Below are positions 25,289-39,600 of a stretch of DNA of 64,000 nucleotides, piece by piece. Source of the stretch: Quillaja saponaria (lineage: Eukaryota; Streptophyta; Magnoliopsida; Fabales; Quillajaceae); NCBI GenBank assembly GCA_029379385.1, contig CM055613.1, positions 14,340,001-14,404,000 on the forward strand, written 5' to 3'. Position numbers and translations under genes: made by a program. Within the stretch, counting starts at the first letter, position 1. Each line of letters opens with the position of its first letter. A model generated the notes under the pieces. That model did not search any database and was not told the origin of the DNA. It saw only the letters and a list, made by a program, of their open reading frames with translations.

Positions 25289-28200
25289 ATGCCTCTTTTA
25301 AAGAGAAAGCCTTTCTCATTGTCTGAACCACCTAAAGATTTGGAGCCTTGTGAGCTTGTTTACCAAGTTCGTTTTACCAAAGAAGTGTTTCGTGATTATC
25401 AGTATCCTTTAAATCCTTATTTTTATCTTATTAATTTCTTGCAATTTTAGTTTTTGGGTTGCTGAGACAAAAAGAGTATATAGTAGATTTTATTGTAAGA
25501 GTTCAAAACTTCCTCTACTTCTTTTTAATTGAGTTATCGGTGCCTAATTGTGGGACATCTTATTATAGAATGTTAGGTTTTTAGCACTTCCTACTTGGTC
25601 TCAACAATCAAACTAGCCACTAATAATGGCCGGTCTACCTTGACATGAACTAGTGCTTATTTGAACCACATAAATTTATATCGCCAGAGGATTTGGACTT
25701 GTAAAGTCACTGGGAAGACTGGCTTAACTTACGAAGAGGCATTAGTGTCAGAAAAACGAGGGACTGAAAAGATTCAACAATTTCCCAAAGAGCTCATGGC
25801 ACCTGCTCTGCGTATCATACAGTACAGTAAGAACTACTCCTGTGATTAATGAATATCTGTTAGATACAGTTACGCATTCTGCTTCTTATTTTCTTTCGTT
25901 TTTGTTTAACAAATTTTCTTACCATATGGAAACTTCTGTCAGTCTGATGACATTAGAAGAATAGACATATAGTTGATAGTTTATAGTCACACAGATAGAC
26001 CCAAATCTTTGCATATAAAGCCTCCAATGGATTTTCCGTTAAAATCTGGGTTATATCACCAGGATCTTTACAGATTGTGTGGATTGATGAGTTGGTTAGA
26101 TCCCTTATGCAATAATACCTAAATGAATAAGTAGATAATTTGTTTTACTCAATGGGGTCTGTACAACTGCTGCTGCAGTCTGTATTATGGTATGGGCATT
26201 ATGTACAACTACCCTTAAGGCATGAGTGGATTTGAAGTGGCATGCCATATATCTCGGACACCACCTGGGCCAAGTGTGAGTGTACATTTTAGAATTAAAA
26301 AAAATAAAAATAAAAAATCAGAAATTCTAAATTCTAAATTAAAAGAACAGGACAGAGTGAGGCTCATGTTGACTATGTCTTGGATACAGTTCTGATACGT
26401 TTTGAGCTTACAAGTTTCTAATATAAATGACCTGGATTCATGTTGAAATTGTAACAACTAGAGACCTATTTGGAAAGAAGCATCGCAGGATACAGAATTC
26501 TAGATACAGTTGACCTGTTATACTTACTGTAATTTTTTGGGTTGCATACCGTAGTATTAATAAAGAAGGATTGACCAGTTGTGATATAGAAATGAAGATG
26601 AAATCCCTTTCTTATTATACCCTGCATTTTGGATATGAAGGGTAAGCAATAATTTCTTCATATTATACTTGTCTTGTAGTTTCAATAAATTTTTGATAAC
26701 ATGATGTGGCTAACTTGATTCATCTATGTTGAACTGTTTGGTAACATGGTGGATCCATTGATGACTGAATTTTGTTGTTTATTTGTAAGCAAGCAAACAA
26801 CATTTTCATGAAATTCAGAAAATGGTTTGGCCAGAATATATCTCATTTTTTGTGGATGGAAAAAGATTTGTGCTATTGTTCTTCTTATGGAGTTGTTTTA
26901 TGTCGTTATGTTGTTCCTAATATCTGAAATCCGTGCCCAATATTATACTAAAAGGGAATGCTGGAGATTGGATCTGCAGAGATCAACTTTAAGCATTTAA
27001 CTTCAATGGTTCCACGACAAATCCAAGATATTTTTTTCCCTAAAGAATATTGGAATAATTTGAGGGATAATAAAGACATTTTGAATTTTATGAGTAACGC
27101 AAAACCTATGCCTTCATATAATAAGAACAGCTATGGTCTTGGGATATATATTTAAGCTTTTGGTGCAAGAATTTTCAATTTAACACTCGGCTCCTCATTT
27201 CTTAGAAAGCCATCTCCTCAGCTTATCCATCTAATCTGTTTAACTCATTTGGTGTTTTTTTTTTTTTTTTGGTAGGCATGCTCCCATTGAGAGATCTTGC
27301 AGATGCAATAGCTGAGAAGTTGCAGGAATGTGTGTTTGTGGGTGCTGAATTGTATGGAAAGAAGGACAATGGTGAATATTTATGCAAAATATTGAAAATT
27401 CTAGAGGAAGGCGTCAAATATGAAGTAGCTTGGCTCGACAAAAACAAGAAAACAATTGAAAAAGAAGAAGTTAATCAAGAAGATTTGGAACAGAAGAAGC
27501 CGCCATTTAGTAGAGAAGTTTTGAAGTCTTTTATTCGGGAATCTACCTACCGCAATGCTCCTTGGGTACTACATGATGAACTGGCACGGTATCATGGAAT
27601 TTCAACAGATATTCCAGGGGAGTTAAAAGACAGGGCTTTCTTCAAGAATGGACTTCTGATCTGCAACAGAAAAAGGAAAATTGAGGTATAATAGAAATAG
27701 GGATGTGGAAATTGCATTGCTTCTGGCTGTGTCTTTAAGTGGTCTTATGATCCTTTTTTCCGTGTCTGAAATTTCTGATATTTAGGAATTAAAAGGAGAA
27801 GCTGGAAATTGTAAAAGTAAGAAGTTGGAAGGACAAAATGGTGAGTCCAGACATTGAAGCTATATTGACTGCATTTAAATTTTGATTTTCTCCTTTGGCA
27901 TGCAATTACTTGGTCACTTTTGGTTTCTGGAAGGACTCTAAGTTGGTTTGTTTTAGATTTTGTGCATTCTATTATGTTTTTAATTAGAGAAGATTCTTTC
28001 AAAGGGAAGTAATGTCTTCCTTTTATGGTTGTCTTGAACTCGTTGTATCCCCCCCCCAAAAAAAAATTCCAGTTACAGTGCACTAACTGTCCTTCATAAC
28101 TTCTCATTGTTATCTCATATTTTCAGAAAATGGTCACCTTGAAGAACCAAAAAAATATCCAATTGATGATCTGCTTGTGAAGCCTGGTCCAGATGATCCT

Positions 28201-30685
28201 GTTTTCACAGATCGCCCTTCTCCTTCAAGAGACTTCAATGTTCCTATGGATTGTGTTGGGGATCTCTTGATGGTTTGGGATTTTTGTTTGTCTTTTGGGA
28301 GGTTGTTGCACTTGTCACCTTTTTCTCTTGAAGATTTTGAAAATGCAATATGCCACAAAGACAGCAATTTGGTTCTCCTAGTGGAATCTCATGCAGCACT
28401 TCTAGGGTTGCTTATAAGAGATAATGGGGACTACTTCGTGGCTGTACAGAAAAGAAAGCGGAAGATGAAGGTTGGTGTTTTGGTCACATATATACTTTTC
28501 TTTTGTGATTAAATTATACTAGTTTATCCTGAATTGTGTTCTTTTCTGGATGAATCTGCTCCTCTGCCACTGGTATTCTCTGTTTCTTTTTTTTCCTTTT
28601 CCTTGGAACATGTTTGATGAGATGTTATCTGATTGAGATGTTATCTGATATTGCTTTTATATTTCAGATTACAATGATTACTTGGACAGATTATTTGTGC
28701 GATTTTTTAGAAATGATCAATATTCCTGAATTATGCCACTATGAATCAACAATAAAACGAGGGCATTATGGCCTTGTAGATGCTCAAGCTAAATTAGGAT
28801 TTTTCCGAGAAATGATCAATCAAGCCCTTGAAACTGCAATCATCAGGGAAAAGTTAGATGAATTTATTGAACAGCGGCAGGAACTTGGGTCCACGAGAAG
28901 GGGACAAGCACTGGAAGAAGCTAAGAAGAGACGGGAAGAAAAGGAGCGGTTGAAGGATGAGTCTATGGTCAATGGAGGTCTGAATAAGCATGATGTAGTA
29001 AATGTCTTGGGAAACAATAGTCACAGTAGACAAAATGGCAACATAGCAAAGAAAGGAAATGGGAAGGCAGAATCATCTCGACAAGGAGATGCATCAGAAA
29101 AAAGGTTTGAAACTGAAATTTTTTAGTGCATAGAAATAGGGGTAAACAGACATGCCTACAGATTTTGCATGTATATGTCTACCTACGCAATCACGCATGT
29201 TCATCTATATTTGGAGGTTACTATAGTTACAAATTATTTTATAATTTTTTTTAGCAGTGCAAGTAAGCATTCAAATCCTGCAACAAAGAAAACATCCAAG
29301 AGGTCGAGTTTCAATGTGAAAGAACCAGCTGAAGATGTAAAAGAATCATCCAGAACGGAACCACACGAACAGTTGAATGGTGATAATAAGGAGACCTCAG
29401 AAAGGATTAGTAAAGAACAGAGGGTTCAATCTCTCTCCTTACTTGTTTGTTTCTGATTCCTTTTTTTGGTATTATATTGAATCTGTTCATTACACAGAGA
29501 GAATATTTTGAACGGGAGATGGAGAAACGGTTAATTCGCACCAATCCCTTAGGAAAGGACAGAGACTATAAAAGGTATTGGTGGTTCCGGCGTGATGGGA
29601 GGGTATTTGTTGAGAGTCCTGACTCCAAGGAGTGGGGATATTACAGTACCAAGGAAGAGGTATCATTGCAGCTTACTTGCTGGTTATGCTTTTCTTCAAT
29701 ACAATTCTTCTCCCCTAATTCCTATTTGACATTTGGAACAGCTCGATGCATTGATGGGTTCACTAAATTGTAAGGGCGAGAGAGAAAGGGCACTTCGAAA
29801 ACAGCTGGAAAAATATTATAATAGAATATGGTAAGTTAGTTCTTTGAATTATTTAATTTACATTAGATGTCTACATATATGTTTTTCCCTTGAAAATGAT
29901 TGCATCCCATATTGATATATGTTTCTTGATATATGTGGATTCAGAAGCATCTTTCTTTTGTTTTTAATTCCCACCCCCCCCCCCCCCCCCCCCCCCACCA
30001 ACCCATACGTGTAGGATAGAGTGATTGGTTCACCTCTTGTTGCATACTTATGGCAAAAGATTCAGTTCTAAGCTCCACATGTAGGCATGTCTTATTTATA
30101 TTTGTTAAATGTAACCAAAACCAGAACAGTGGAAATGAAAAAGAAAGTTATTGCTCTGCATTTTGTTCTGAAAATTCTTAATTTCAGACAAGTAGAGGGG
30201 TCGCTAGTTGATCCTACCAGTCTAGATTGGTCAGTGGCTTTGGCTTTAGAAAATAACACCTACTGGCGTTTAAATGAGAGAAACTGTTAATACATGAATT
30301 GGTTACCATGCATTGTCAAGTGGAGATGATGAACATTTTGCTGGGGATCACTGGTATGGTTATATTGATATTGTTTCCCTGATTCGGTTCTGATATATTT
30401 TAATCATACTTTGCACACCAAGTAAAAGTAAAAAAGTGGCACCATGCCTGATCTATGGAGTTGTTTTCTGTATCACGTGTTTATAGCTTGGAACTTCAGA
30501 AGAAATCAAAGGAATTGGCACATAAGATTGCAGAGGATGAGGCTATAGTGCGAAGATCTACTCGTGTACGGGCCCCACCAAGGGAAAATCCTGCTAATGC
30601 TTTCCTCAGATATGTTAATAAGTGGAAGGAATGTGGACGGAAATGTGGGGAGCGGGGAAATGGTTTAGGGCCTGGAAAGGAATAA
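25289..30685 (+). CDS. DDT domain-containing chromatin protein (WAC-DDT-WHIM type)
   Basis: Probable accessory subunit of plant ISWI chromatin remodelling, resembling Arabidopsis DDR4-type proteins. Exons: 25289-25401, 25654-25826, 27276-27685, 27786-27840, 28127-28470, 28668-29104, 29255-29423, 29498-29659, 29742-29830, 30487-30685; every phase agrees, giving 716 residues. A WAC/Acf1-type domain lies at ~20-110 (ELVYQVRFTKEVFRDY; RQRIWTCKVTGKTGLTYEEA). The DDT domain is in exon 5, residues ~285-345 (VGDLLMVWDFCLSFGRLLHL; FSLEDFENAI). A charged EEAKKRREEKERLKDES helix follows, then a WHIM2/WSD-like block (NPLGKDRDYKRYWWFRRDGR). The basic tail contains RRSTRVRAPPRENP. Because it lacks PHD and homeodomain modules it fits DDR rather than RLT proteins; the subfamily name is inference. 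Confidence 0.9.
29974..29997. repeat. Poly-C tract in DDT-gene intron 9
   Basis: A run of about two dozen C residues (G on the other strand) sits in the intron between exons 9 and 10, in otherwise AT-rich sequence. Its length is likely to be unreliable in any assembly. Confidence 0.8.
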
Positions 30686-30689
30686 GGAA

Positions 30690-31955
30690 TGGAGAATTTT
30701 TTTCACAACTTTCCGTCAATAGTGGACAAGCATGTCATTATGCTTGATCCTTAAATTTTGTACATGACATTTACCATTCTTATTAATAGAAGCTGAAACT
30801 GGTCAGAGAATCATGCTTCTTTCTTATTGTTTATTTTCTGCATGTTCTATGGAGCACAGAAAGCACCACCTTCTACATTATTATAGTGCAGCCTTTCTAA
30901 AGCTTCAGTTGCACAATATTTTGATTTTTTTAGTTTTTACTATTTAGTGAATCGTGATGACAATGGATATAGGATTATACTCCTGTAAAAACATTATTGG
31001 ACTTGCATTTCTATTGCCTTTTGTCCTCTCGCTTTACTGACGCTAATTTCTATGTGTATTCATTTATCCATGGATCAGCCGCTCAACCATGTTGTCTCCC
31101 ACGTAAAGCAATGCAAAATGACATATAACACCTATGCAGTACGTGATGTTTCTTCATGATTGCAGCTTCATATCTTTCTTGTTTAGCAGTTTCTGGTGAA
31201 AACCCAAGAACAAACATGGATAATTTTTTTCTAAATACAAGGCGAAGCTAAAGCAAGTAAATGGAACCAATGAATAATGCCAAAACCAGCTATATCTCTT
31301 GAAATTTTGAAGAACGATGATCTAATTAACAGGTTTCAACTAAAAAAACAACACTAATAACAAGTTGTATACAAGTATGTTCAGCTGATAGATTGCAAGC
31401 TTCAGGTACCTAGATGCCTCAGGTTGTGTGATCGAACATTCGTCTGAGCATCATCCAGTTCTTCAATAACACAGATCTGATTACCTATGCCAATCCTGTG
31501 ATGAAATCACTCCAGCAGAGCCCCATCAATACCACCAAATGAAGGATATTTGTGTTGAAACAAAGTCATACCCTGGCCATGACTTTCATGTCAGTTTAGA
31601 CATTACTGTTTTTGAATATTTGCTAAGATCCCATTTCTTTATAGTAATCTTTTTCCATCAAACTTAATAGGTTGACATGCACACAATTCAAATGATGTAA
31701 ATACATAGCAGCAAAGGATTCAGGCTAGGTATGCCCAATTTTACCCACACCTTAGCTAGAAGAAAGTGGTGCACACCGATTTCATATAATTTGAATATTC
31801 TATAAAATTTAAAGACTCTTTATTAATAAAGCCCAACACGAGCAAAGTGTATCTCTGAATTGTGTTCTCAGGCCACCAGGATCTTGCAATTTCCAAAGTA
31901 TACACAGAAGTACTACATGCAAACCTCTACCTTCAGAATGTATTGATTAGTCTCA
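30690..31955. other. Intergenic, 3' flanks of convergent loci
   Basis: The region lies between the ends of the DDT-domain gene (+) and the ADH remnant (-). No conserved coding block, RNA gene or repeat was recognised. Confidence 0.55.
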
Positions 31956-31960
31956 CAGAA

Positions 31961-34900
31961 CTACATTATCTCAACTGCAACTCGGCTGACAATGCCTCCT
32001 TGATTGAGATCCTGGAATGCTTTGCCAGCCTCCTCAAATTTGTATCTTCTAGAAACAGCATTGGCAAGATTGAAGATGCCCTTTTCTGTCAGTTTAATTA
32101 TTTCGGAAGATCCTGCCTTGCCCTACCTCCATACGAGCCAATAACTTTTATCTGCTCAAAGAGATAATTCCAAGAAAGATTATATTTTACCAATAAAACA
32201 AACAACCTAAACTATGACTAAAAGAAAATTAAATTCTCAATAACTACGGTGAGCATCACAAAATCCAAAATACTTGAGTTTCAAAACTGAAGTTGGAAAT
32301 GTGTCCTCACTCCTCACTTGGCTTCTGCCCATCAGGGACTTGCAATAACACATGAAACAAATTAAAGAAAGAGCAGATCACAATGTCAATAGATTTTATT
32401 TATTTTTTGTTGGCTGAAAGTTGATCAGTGGTTTTTAGCATTGAATATGACTACTAGACCATGCAATTATAAGGCTATGATATCTTTTTTCCGAAAAGTA
32501 AAAATAAGGGGGAGGCAGACGATGTTCTCATAACAATATTGACAAAGAATATTCTGTCTTCCTGCAATTGTACTAATCGAAATAAAATAGGAACTCAGAA
32601 TCATAGAACAGCAATGTTGTTCTTTCAATGAGTAAGAAATTTTCAAACTGAGGGTCACTTAATTGAAGTCCGTGTTGGAGAGCTTGAATGTATAGTGCAC
32701 TTGCAAGTTGCTTCCAGCACCTATGACAGCAGTGAAGGTGCCTGCCTAAGGATCAATGTTCACAATAATATCCTCTTTTTGTGAGGTGCATAATGGTGGC
32801 TTTCGGACTTGGAGATTTCAAAAAGAAATGAAAGGGGATTAAAAAGTATACAAACCTATAAAAAATTGGTTTTAGATCAACATTTTTAAATAAAGCTGGT
32901 GATATTTGAAGGTTATAAGTAGGATAAGTTAATGGTTTCGTGCTAATAGAAGTTTAAAATCCATCGTTTACACAGAATACACACCTTTCTATGAACAATA
33001 CGATTTATATCCACCTCTCCTCCTGCAGCACCGGCATGTTCTAGTCCAATCATCACAGCTTTTCCTCCATCTTTCATACTCTCTGTACACTGGGGAAATG
33101 TGTGAGGCTTTCCCAAGGCTTCTACCGCAATGTCAACACCCTTTCCACCAGTTATTTCCTGTCCAAACCAGGCTGATAAGTAAATGGAAGATTGTGAAGA
33201 GTAGAAGAAAGTGATAGTCTACAAATTGACTCAGTCTATGTAGTGCAGTTATTAATTTATTAATAAATACAAAAACACTAATGATAAGGGGAAATTAAAA
33301 GGTCAAGTATGTAAACTTAGTACAAAGAGAAAATTGACAATTTAACCTTTTATTACATTATATCAATGTAATGATGACTAGAAACACAATTTGTATATGA
33401 TGACAATAATAATGTAAAAAGACCATGTGCTTTTTTAACATTAAAAAAAAAAGCCAGTAGTTTTCATTTAAGTATGTAAGAAGCGAACAAGCATGCAGAG
33501 AAGATTAACAGTGAGGATGGTCAAATTAAGGGGAAGAGTTCTACAAACAAATGCATATGGGGGAAACTGACACAAAAAGTAAAAGTTTGAGTTAAAAGTG
33601 TAGCTAACCTCTAACTTATTAATGAGTGGAAAAGTAAGTTATCCCTATCCACAGTTGCAGCAAATTAAACAATTTTTCGTGGATTTCCTTGGAAACAATC
33701 GAAAGTATCTTCTAACAGCTTTTCCATCAGTTTTAAAAACCTTATTTAGCAAAAAACATTTCACCTTACCCATATATCTTCAGGAACACGAAGAGAAGGG
33801 TAAAAGAATGTACAATTATTTTCTCAACAGCATCTTCTTTGGCTGAATTTACAATGGGAGTAGCACCAAATGGCTTTGCTTTCTGCAGCTTTTCATCTAG
33901 GACATCCACAGCAATAATATCTGGGGCCCCAAATGCTTTAGCTCTCTGAAAACAACTGGAACAGGTCACCAAGTTATAACAATTATAAGAAAAAAAGGAA
34001 AGAAAGGCATAAGATTAGAACCGAATCTCAATATGTAACTGAGGATTTAAAATTCAGTAAACTAGTAATACCCAAATTATACATAACTTAACCTTTTTTG
34101 CAGGCCAAAAACAAAATTACTATAGCTATGATAACTGGTTTTTGGGACAACTGATACAAATGTAATTATTTACTAGTCATTCATCTAGATTTGTCCAATA
34201 ATTCCTTTTATAATTCCAGGATTTTCCATATTTTATTTACAACATCTGAATTTTCTGTCAAATTTGTAGTTCCACACATGTATCCTACAAGATAATTTAA
34301 GGTTCACAGATTTTTCAAATGTAGCCAACAGCCAAGTCATATGTGATGCCGACAACAACTTGGAGAAGAAATCTTGGTTACATTGTAGTGCTAAATTGTT
34401 GTCAAATGCCTATGCAATGCCATGCCATGCATGATAGCCTACGTTGTGTGAGCTCACGATAGTAATGCAGTTGATATAACAGTAACATAATTAGAAAAAA
34501 TTCAGTGCATAAGAAATAAAAACAGAACTTGGTATAAGCTGGTTAGAGAAATATATTATGTACTTTTTAAAATAATTGGAAAAATTCAGTGCATTAGAAA
34601 AGTTTGAAAATACTTGGTATAAGCTGATTTTTTACCTAGCCAACATCTCCAATTCCAATAACAGCAACAGAATCCCCAGGGCGCACTTCAGCCGCATGGG
34701 CCATAGCACCATAAGCAGTAAATACAGCACATCTGCAGACTCTGAGTATGGTAATGAGTCTGGCAGTATGGACAATGCATTTGCTGGCACGACACAGTAT
34801 TCAGCAAGACCTCCCGTACTATACATATATACTGGATTTCCTATTACATTGAAGAGCATCTTTCAGTAATACAACTAAAACGGACATATCCTGCAAGCAT

Positions 34901-36674
34901 TACTAGCATTACCTTCAGAACACATTTAGATGGAGAAATCAAAATAAAGCAACGAACAGGATGAAAATCAATTCATCATGAAGATGGGAATTACAGGAAG
35001 ATAAAATACAAGCTGAACACAAGCTGAGAGAGAGCAGAGAAGGCTGTGATACTGTAATATCGTGTTATATGTAAAACAGAAAAATCTCTCGGAAGTGTCA
35101 CATAAAGTCTCAGAGTTGAAAATATTATAAATCAAAGACACAATTTAACATCGTACGTATTGATTAAAGTAGGTCCATCGCTAAAAACAAATAACACATT
35201 CCCACCTACTATAAGCCTTCCCTTTTGGCAGGTTTAATTTTCATTGCATGACCTCTCAAAAGTACATGCTTTGTGCAATGCCAAACCGATTACAAAATTA
35301 TCAGGTGTTGGAATTCCAAGATGGGTAGCAGAAGAAAGCAAGTACCATGGAAAGTTGTTCTGGTTGTTAATGTGGACTTTGTGGAGTGAAAGAAATAGCT
35401 ATAGAGATCTTCATGCCCAATAAGTAGATGGATTTTATTCGAAAACACTGACCAGGGTGTTTTCCTGGTGAGCAATGAAAACAATGCCCCATCTCCATTT
35501 CCTCCCAGGATATGTGCATCTAAACTTTCCTCCTTTCTTTATTACGTATTAGCTACAAATGAAGACATTACCAATGTAATACCTCAAAGAGAGGAAGTCA
35601 CACATTGGTTAAAAAAGAGGAGACTGAGATATATATAACCCACAAAGGTCAATTAGTAAGTACCTTCTAGTTAGCTTTTTAACTCGTATAATGTGGATTG
35701 TTGACTTTTTAAAGATATTTAGGCTAGGTGGAACATTTACTCTATCTTGTTATTGAGGCTTGACGAGGATCCATGTGGTTCCTTGAAAAGGAATAAAGTT
35801 GTTGACTTGAAAAAAGGTTATTAACTTTAAAAAATATTTGACCGTTGTGTTACAACCAACCCCATGTTTTAGTCATATTAAATATGTCCTTCAGCAATCA
35901 CAATACATTGTGTATGGAAATAACTAATTAAGAATAAGTTTCTTAATTTATGAGAAAAATATTCAACTATTAGACTACAAATTTTCAAGGCTGTGCCTAT
36001 TGTAGGGATTATCTTGATTTATTGTGTATTATCAAGGACTAGTATCCTTGCTGATACTTTTTCACTAGGTAAACCTCAATGAAGCAGTCATCACCATTCA
36101 TCCATGTTGGACATCTGTTAGGTTCCACAAGTCTCTACAAACCTGTGGGCCAGTGAAAAATTTGTGGGTTCCACAATGAAGAATGTTGTATTTTGGATTA
36201 CCAGGTGAAAAAGTTGGGAGGCCGTCCAAGTCACATACAGGTACTAGCAGTCGCGTGTATATGAAGTAACAAACCTCAGTTCTAACACAGGTTAATACTT
36301 AATAGTAATTAAACATTACTGTTCAATCCATGTGCTTTTAGAATCATACATAAGGTCATGCTAATCATAAATGATGCAAACCAGACTATTCATCAGCTCC
36401 AAGCAAAAAAAAAAAAAAAAACAGTTTCTTCCATTGCCAAACCCATAACGTATTTCAGATAAAATCAAACAAGCATAAATAAGTCTACCATTGATTTCTT
36501 ATTACTTAGGACGAAACATATGGAGTTCTTCGATGGTGGTGAGTGGCTTATTGGGTTCCCAAAACACAACTCCATGCATGTACGAAGGAAGTCCTCCTCC
36601 ACCACCAACAACTGAGCTCGCTTGAAAATGAAATGAAGAGTTTTTCTTAACCTTGTCAAAAACATCATCCCCAC
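31961..36674 (-). pseudogene. Decayed zinc-binding alcohol dehydrogenase (At5g63620-like)
   Basis: Remnant exons on the minus strand keep the order of a GroES-like MDR dehydrogenase: ~36579-36503 (SYMHGVVFWEPNKPL and EELHMFRPK), 34840-34636 (VYMYSTGGLAEYCVVPA; then CAVFTAYGAMAHAAEVRPGD and VAVIGIGDVG in another frame), 33955-33814 (FGAPDIIAVDVLDEKLQKAK), 33158-32985 (VDIAVEALGKPHTFPQC) and 32151-31961 (KVIGSYGGRARQDLPK). Several lesions are visible. A frameshift follows PYSESA, a TAG sits where the nucleotide-binding motif should continue, and one base is missing after DLPK (near 32100). The exons for the catalytic and structural zinc sites are absent between 34860 and 36500. A weak GHEDL-FF match near 35400 may be a trace. 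The N-terminal leader also changes frame. No functional enzyme can come from it. Confidence 0.85.
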
Positions 36675-36679
36675 AACAA

Positions 36680-39600
36680 CATTTGTTAATCTTTGTATCC
36701 TGAGACAATAAACTACTCAAAACACCTAGAAGAAGACAATCTCAAGCAATGGGTGTTCTTGGTGATGGTACTGCGGATTGTATATAGCAGAAGCCATTTC
36801 TGAATAATATTAAGGTCAAGCCAGAATGCAAAAGGAGGAGGATCAGGACAATGTAGGAGAAAGTGAAAGTCAACAAAGGATAAGATTGATACGTGACATG
36901 TTACTGAATACTGACAAAATAAAATGAAATTGCAAGCTTTGATTTGATACGTCCCATGTTTAACAACAAAGAAGATGGATCCTTCCACTACACTAATTTT
37001 ATTGGACTTTTAGAACGCTTTATTTATGATAATTATATATTATAAAAATTATAAATACCTTGTTATTAATAACAATGTGTAATCCCTTTCCAGTTTGAAT
37101 CTCTTAACAAGGCCAGTTTGAATCTCTTAACTAGGTCACAATAAGTAAAATTCTTAAAATAGTTCTAGATTTAATATGGATAACATATTTTTGATCGGAT
37201 TAGTGAGAGGATTAATCAAAATATACACAAACTGGATTGGACATAATTGAATACCAAAAAATATTTCACCAACCCATATTTAGTAGACTTCCACAAAACT
37301 TACAACTTTAGACAGCCAAAAATCTTCATGGAGAATGAATAATTAAGAAAATCAAAATCTTCAACGGGACACTTTTATCAGTTCTAAGTTGTGTTTCAAT
37401 TTAGATGTATGGAATTCAAACTCCATTAACAGATATGAGATTTGTGAAAGGGAAAAAGAGAGAGAGAGAGTAAAGGATTGTAGATCTTATGTAACTAAGG
37501 CCTAATAACACAAAATTATGAAAAATGTAGGAAATTCACTAATTTCTTCTTAGGGTTGGTTAGAAGTAAAAATACGAGGCATTCTAATAAATAAATAAAT
37601 AATTATTATAACACTAAATGTGTATAATTTTAGACAATACAAACAATATAATGATTGATAATGTTTGTATACAGAATTTTCGATCTTTGCACTGTAAATT
37701 TTAAAAAATAGGCTTATATATAAAGATTTAGCTTTTTTTTTTAGTTTTATTAGGAGCTCTGCACAAAAAAAAATTAAAAAAAATTGTATGCATGTAATCC
37801 ATTTAAAAATATGATCATTAATTATGTTTTAAGATTAATATATTTAATTTTATTTTTGATAGGCATCACGTAAATATCATAAATCATAAATGGCATGGCC
37901 TCTCAGGGACATTTTTTTTTTGTACGTTTGACACATAAATGCATGTGTCTAGTTTTTTTTTTTTTTGAGATCTCTGTACATCTTTTCATTTCAAATTTCT
38001 CTCGAAATCTTTACAAGGAGCTGTCACTCTGCAGCAACCCCTTGACAATTTTATTTTTTTAATTTGAATAAATTAATTGCAAATACATATTTTTGTGAAC
38101 AATTTAAAGGTCGTGGTATTATTTTTGTTCGGAGTGGATAATTTATATTAACAAGCTTTAATACTTTTTGAGTTTCCCTTAATAAAATTTGAGTCTCATT
38201 CGTTGGGAATTTTGTTGCAGTGACTTCAATCTATCCCTCTTTTATTGCGAGTTTCTATATCACATGAACAATAATTTTCGCATAACTACAATACTTAATG
38301 CAATGGAGATCTCCATTAATAAAATGACAGTTCATTAATTTTTGACAACTTTTATGTCATGAAATAGTTGAGCCTAAAATTTGTATTCAGTTAAAAGTGA
38401 AAAAAAGAAAAAGTTAAATTTCATGTTATAATACTAGATTTGATAATGTTTAATCAATATTTTACTTTTATATTATAAGTCCTGTTAATTTTTTTTATTA
38501 ATGATAATTAAATTATAAATTTTTACTAAAAAAAATTATTTTAGTGAAAAATATGTTAATTTTAATTAGTATTATATACAAACAAAAATATCTTTATATA
38601 ATATTTTAGCGGTGAGATGATAATCATGATCTGAAATTTTAACTCAATTTTATTATATGTTTGGATTGTTTAAAAGTAATGGTTTGTAACCATGTCTAAA
38701 AAATAGATTTGTGTAGAAATTATAAAAAATAACATTAATTTATTTTGTTATAAAACTAAACTATTTTTTTAATTTAGTTTTGATTTTTAATAAATAATAT
38801 GCTCAAAAAGCTGAAGTGCAAGATGATTCATGGGCCGTTTCTCGGATGGGCGATTCAAGCCACCACTGCAGCGGCCCTGCGGCTCCAAACGGGCCTGCAC
38901 ACGAACTCATCTCAGTCAATCACGATTCACGAGGAGAATCAAAAGTCCAGCGAAGCAAAGCAAAAGTGTGCTGACTGCTCACCCAATCAACCTCTCTTCC
39001 GTTCCGTTTCTTCCCCTTTCCACCTATTTCAAACTAGCTTTATCTCCACGTACGAGACTAGTTGAAACATTGCTACTCGCTTTCCTTCTCTGACACTTGT
39101 ATATTAGAACCCCTTTGATTCGGCCTTTTCGGGCTTTGATAACGACACCGACTAGGGGACTATCACATGTGATCATGTCTACCCTTTTAACTAGATTGTA
39201 TTGTATAATTTAGTATATAATATAAATAGGATTTTCAAATTCATGAATACTTAATCGAGGTGATGCCCACCGAGTCTCATTTTTTTAATAGAAAAAAATT
39301 TGAGAATATGAAAGTACATAATATTTACATCAATTTTTTAAGATAATAATTTTATTGATAAAAAATTCTAAATATTATTTATTTCTCTCTATATATATGA
39401 TTGGGTGTGACTTGAGTCCAATTATTAAACTTGTATAATTAATTAAAATTAACTCTTAAAAATTAAAAAAAAAATCTACATTGTTTACATAATAAAAAAG
39501 ACAATTATAATTTAAAACACAAATGAATTAGGATTGTTTAGTTGCTAAATAATTAAAATCACTTTTAAAATTAATAGCCTCAATTTAACACCTAAAAAAG

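Noticed and set aside
26958..27155. 65-codon plus-strand frame in the DDT gene's second intron
   Set aside because: No recognisable domain, no phase-compatible splice sites on both sides, and the annotated exons already join in phase without it.
30087..30290. Possible extra exon in DDT-gene intron 9
   Set aside because: Exons 9 and 10 join in phase without it, and the acceptor-like CAG before it is quickly followed by an in-frame stop.
38799..39093. Two overlapping 87-88 codon frames in a GC-richer patch
   Set aside because: Low-complexity composition, no conserved motif and no neighbouring exons. Possibly promoter or chance frames.
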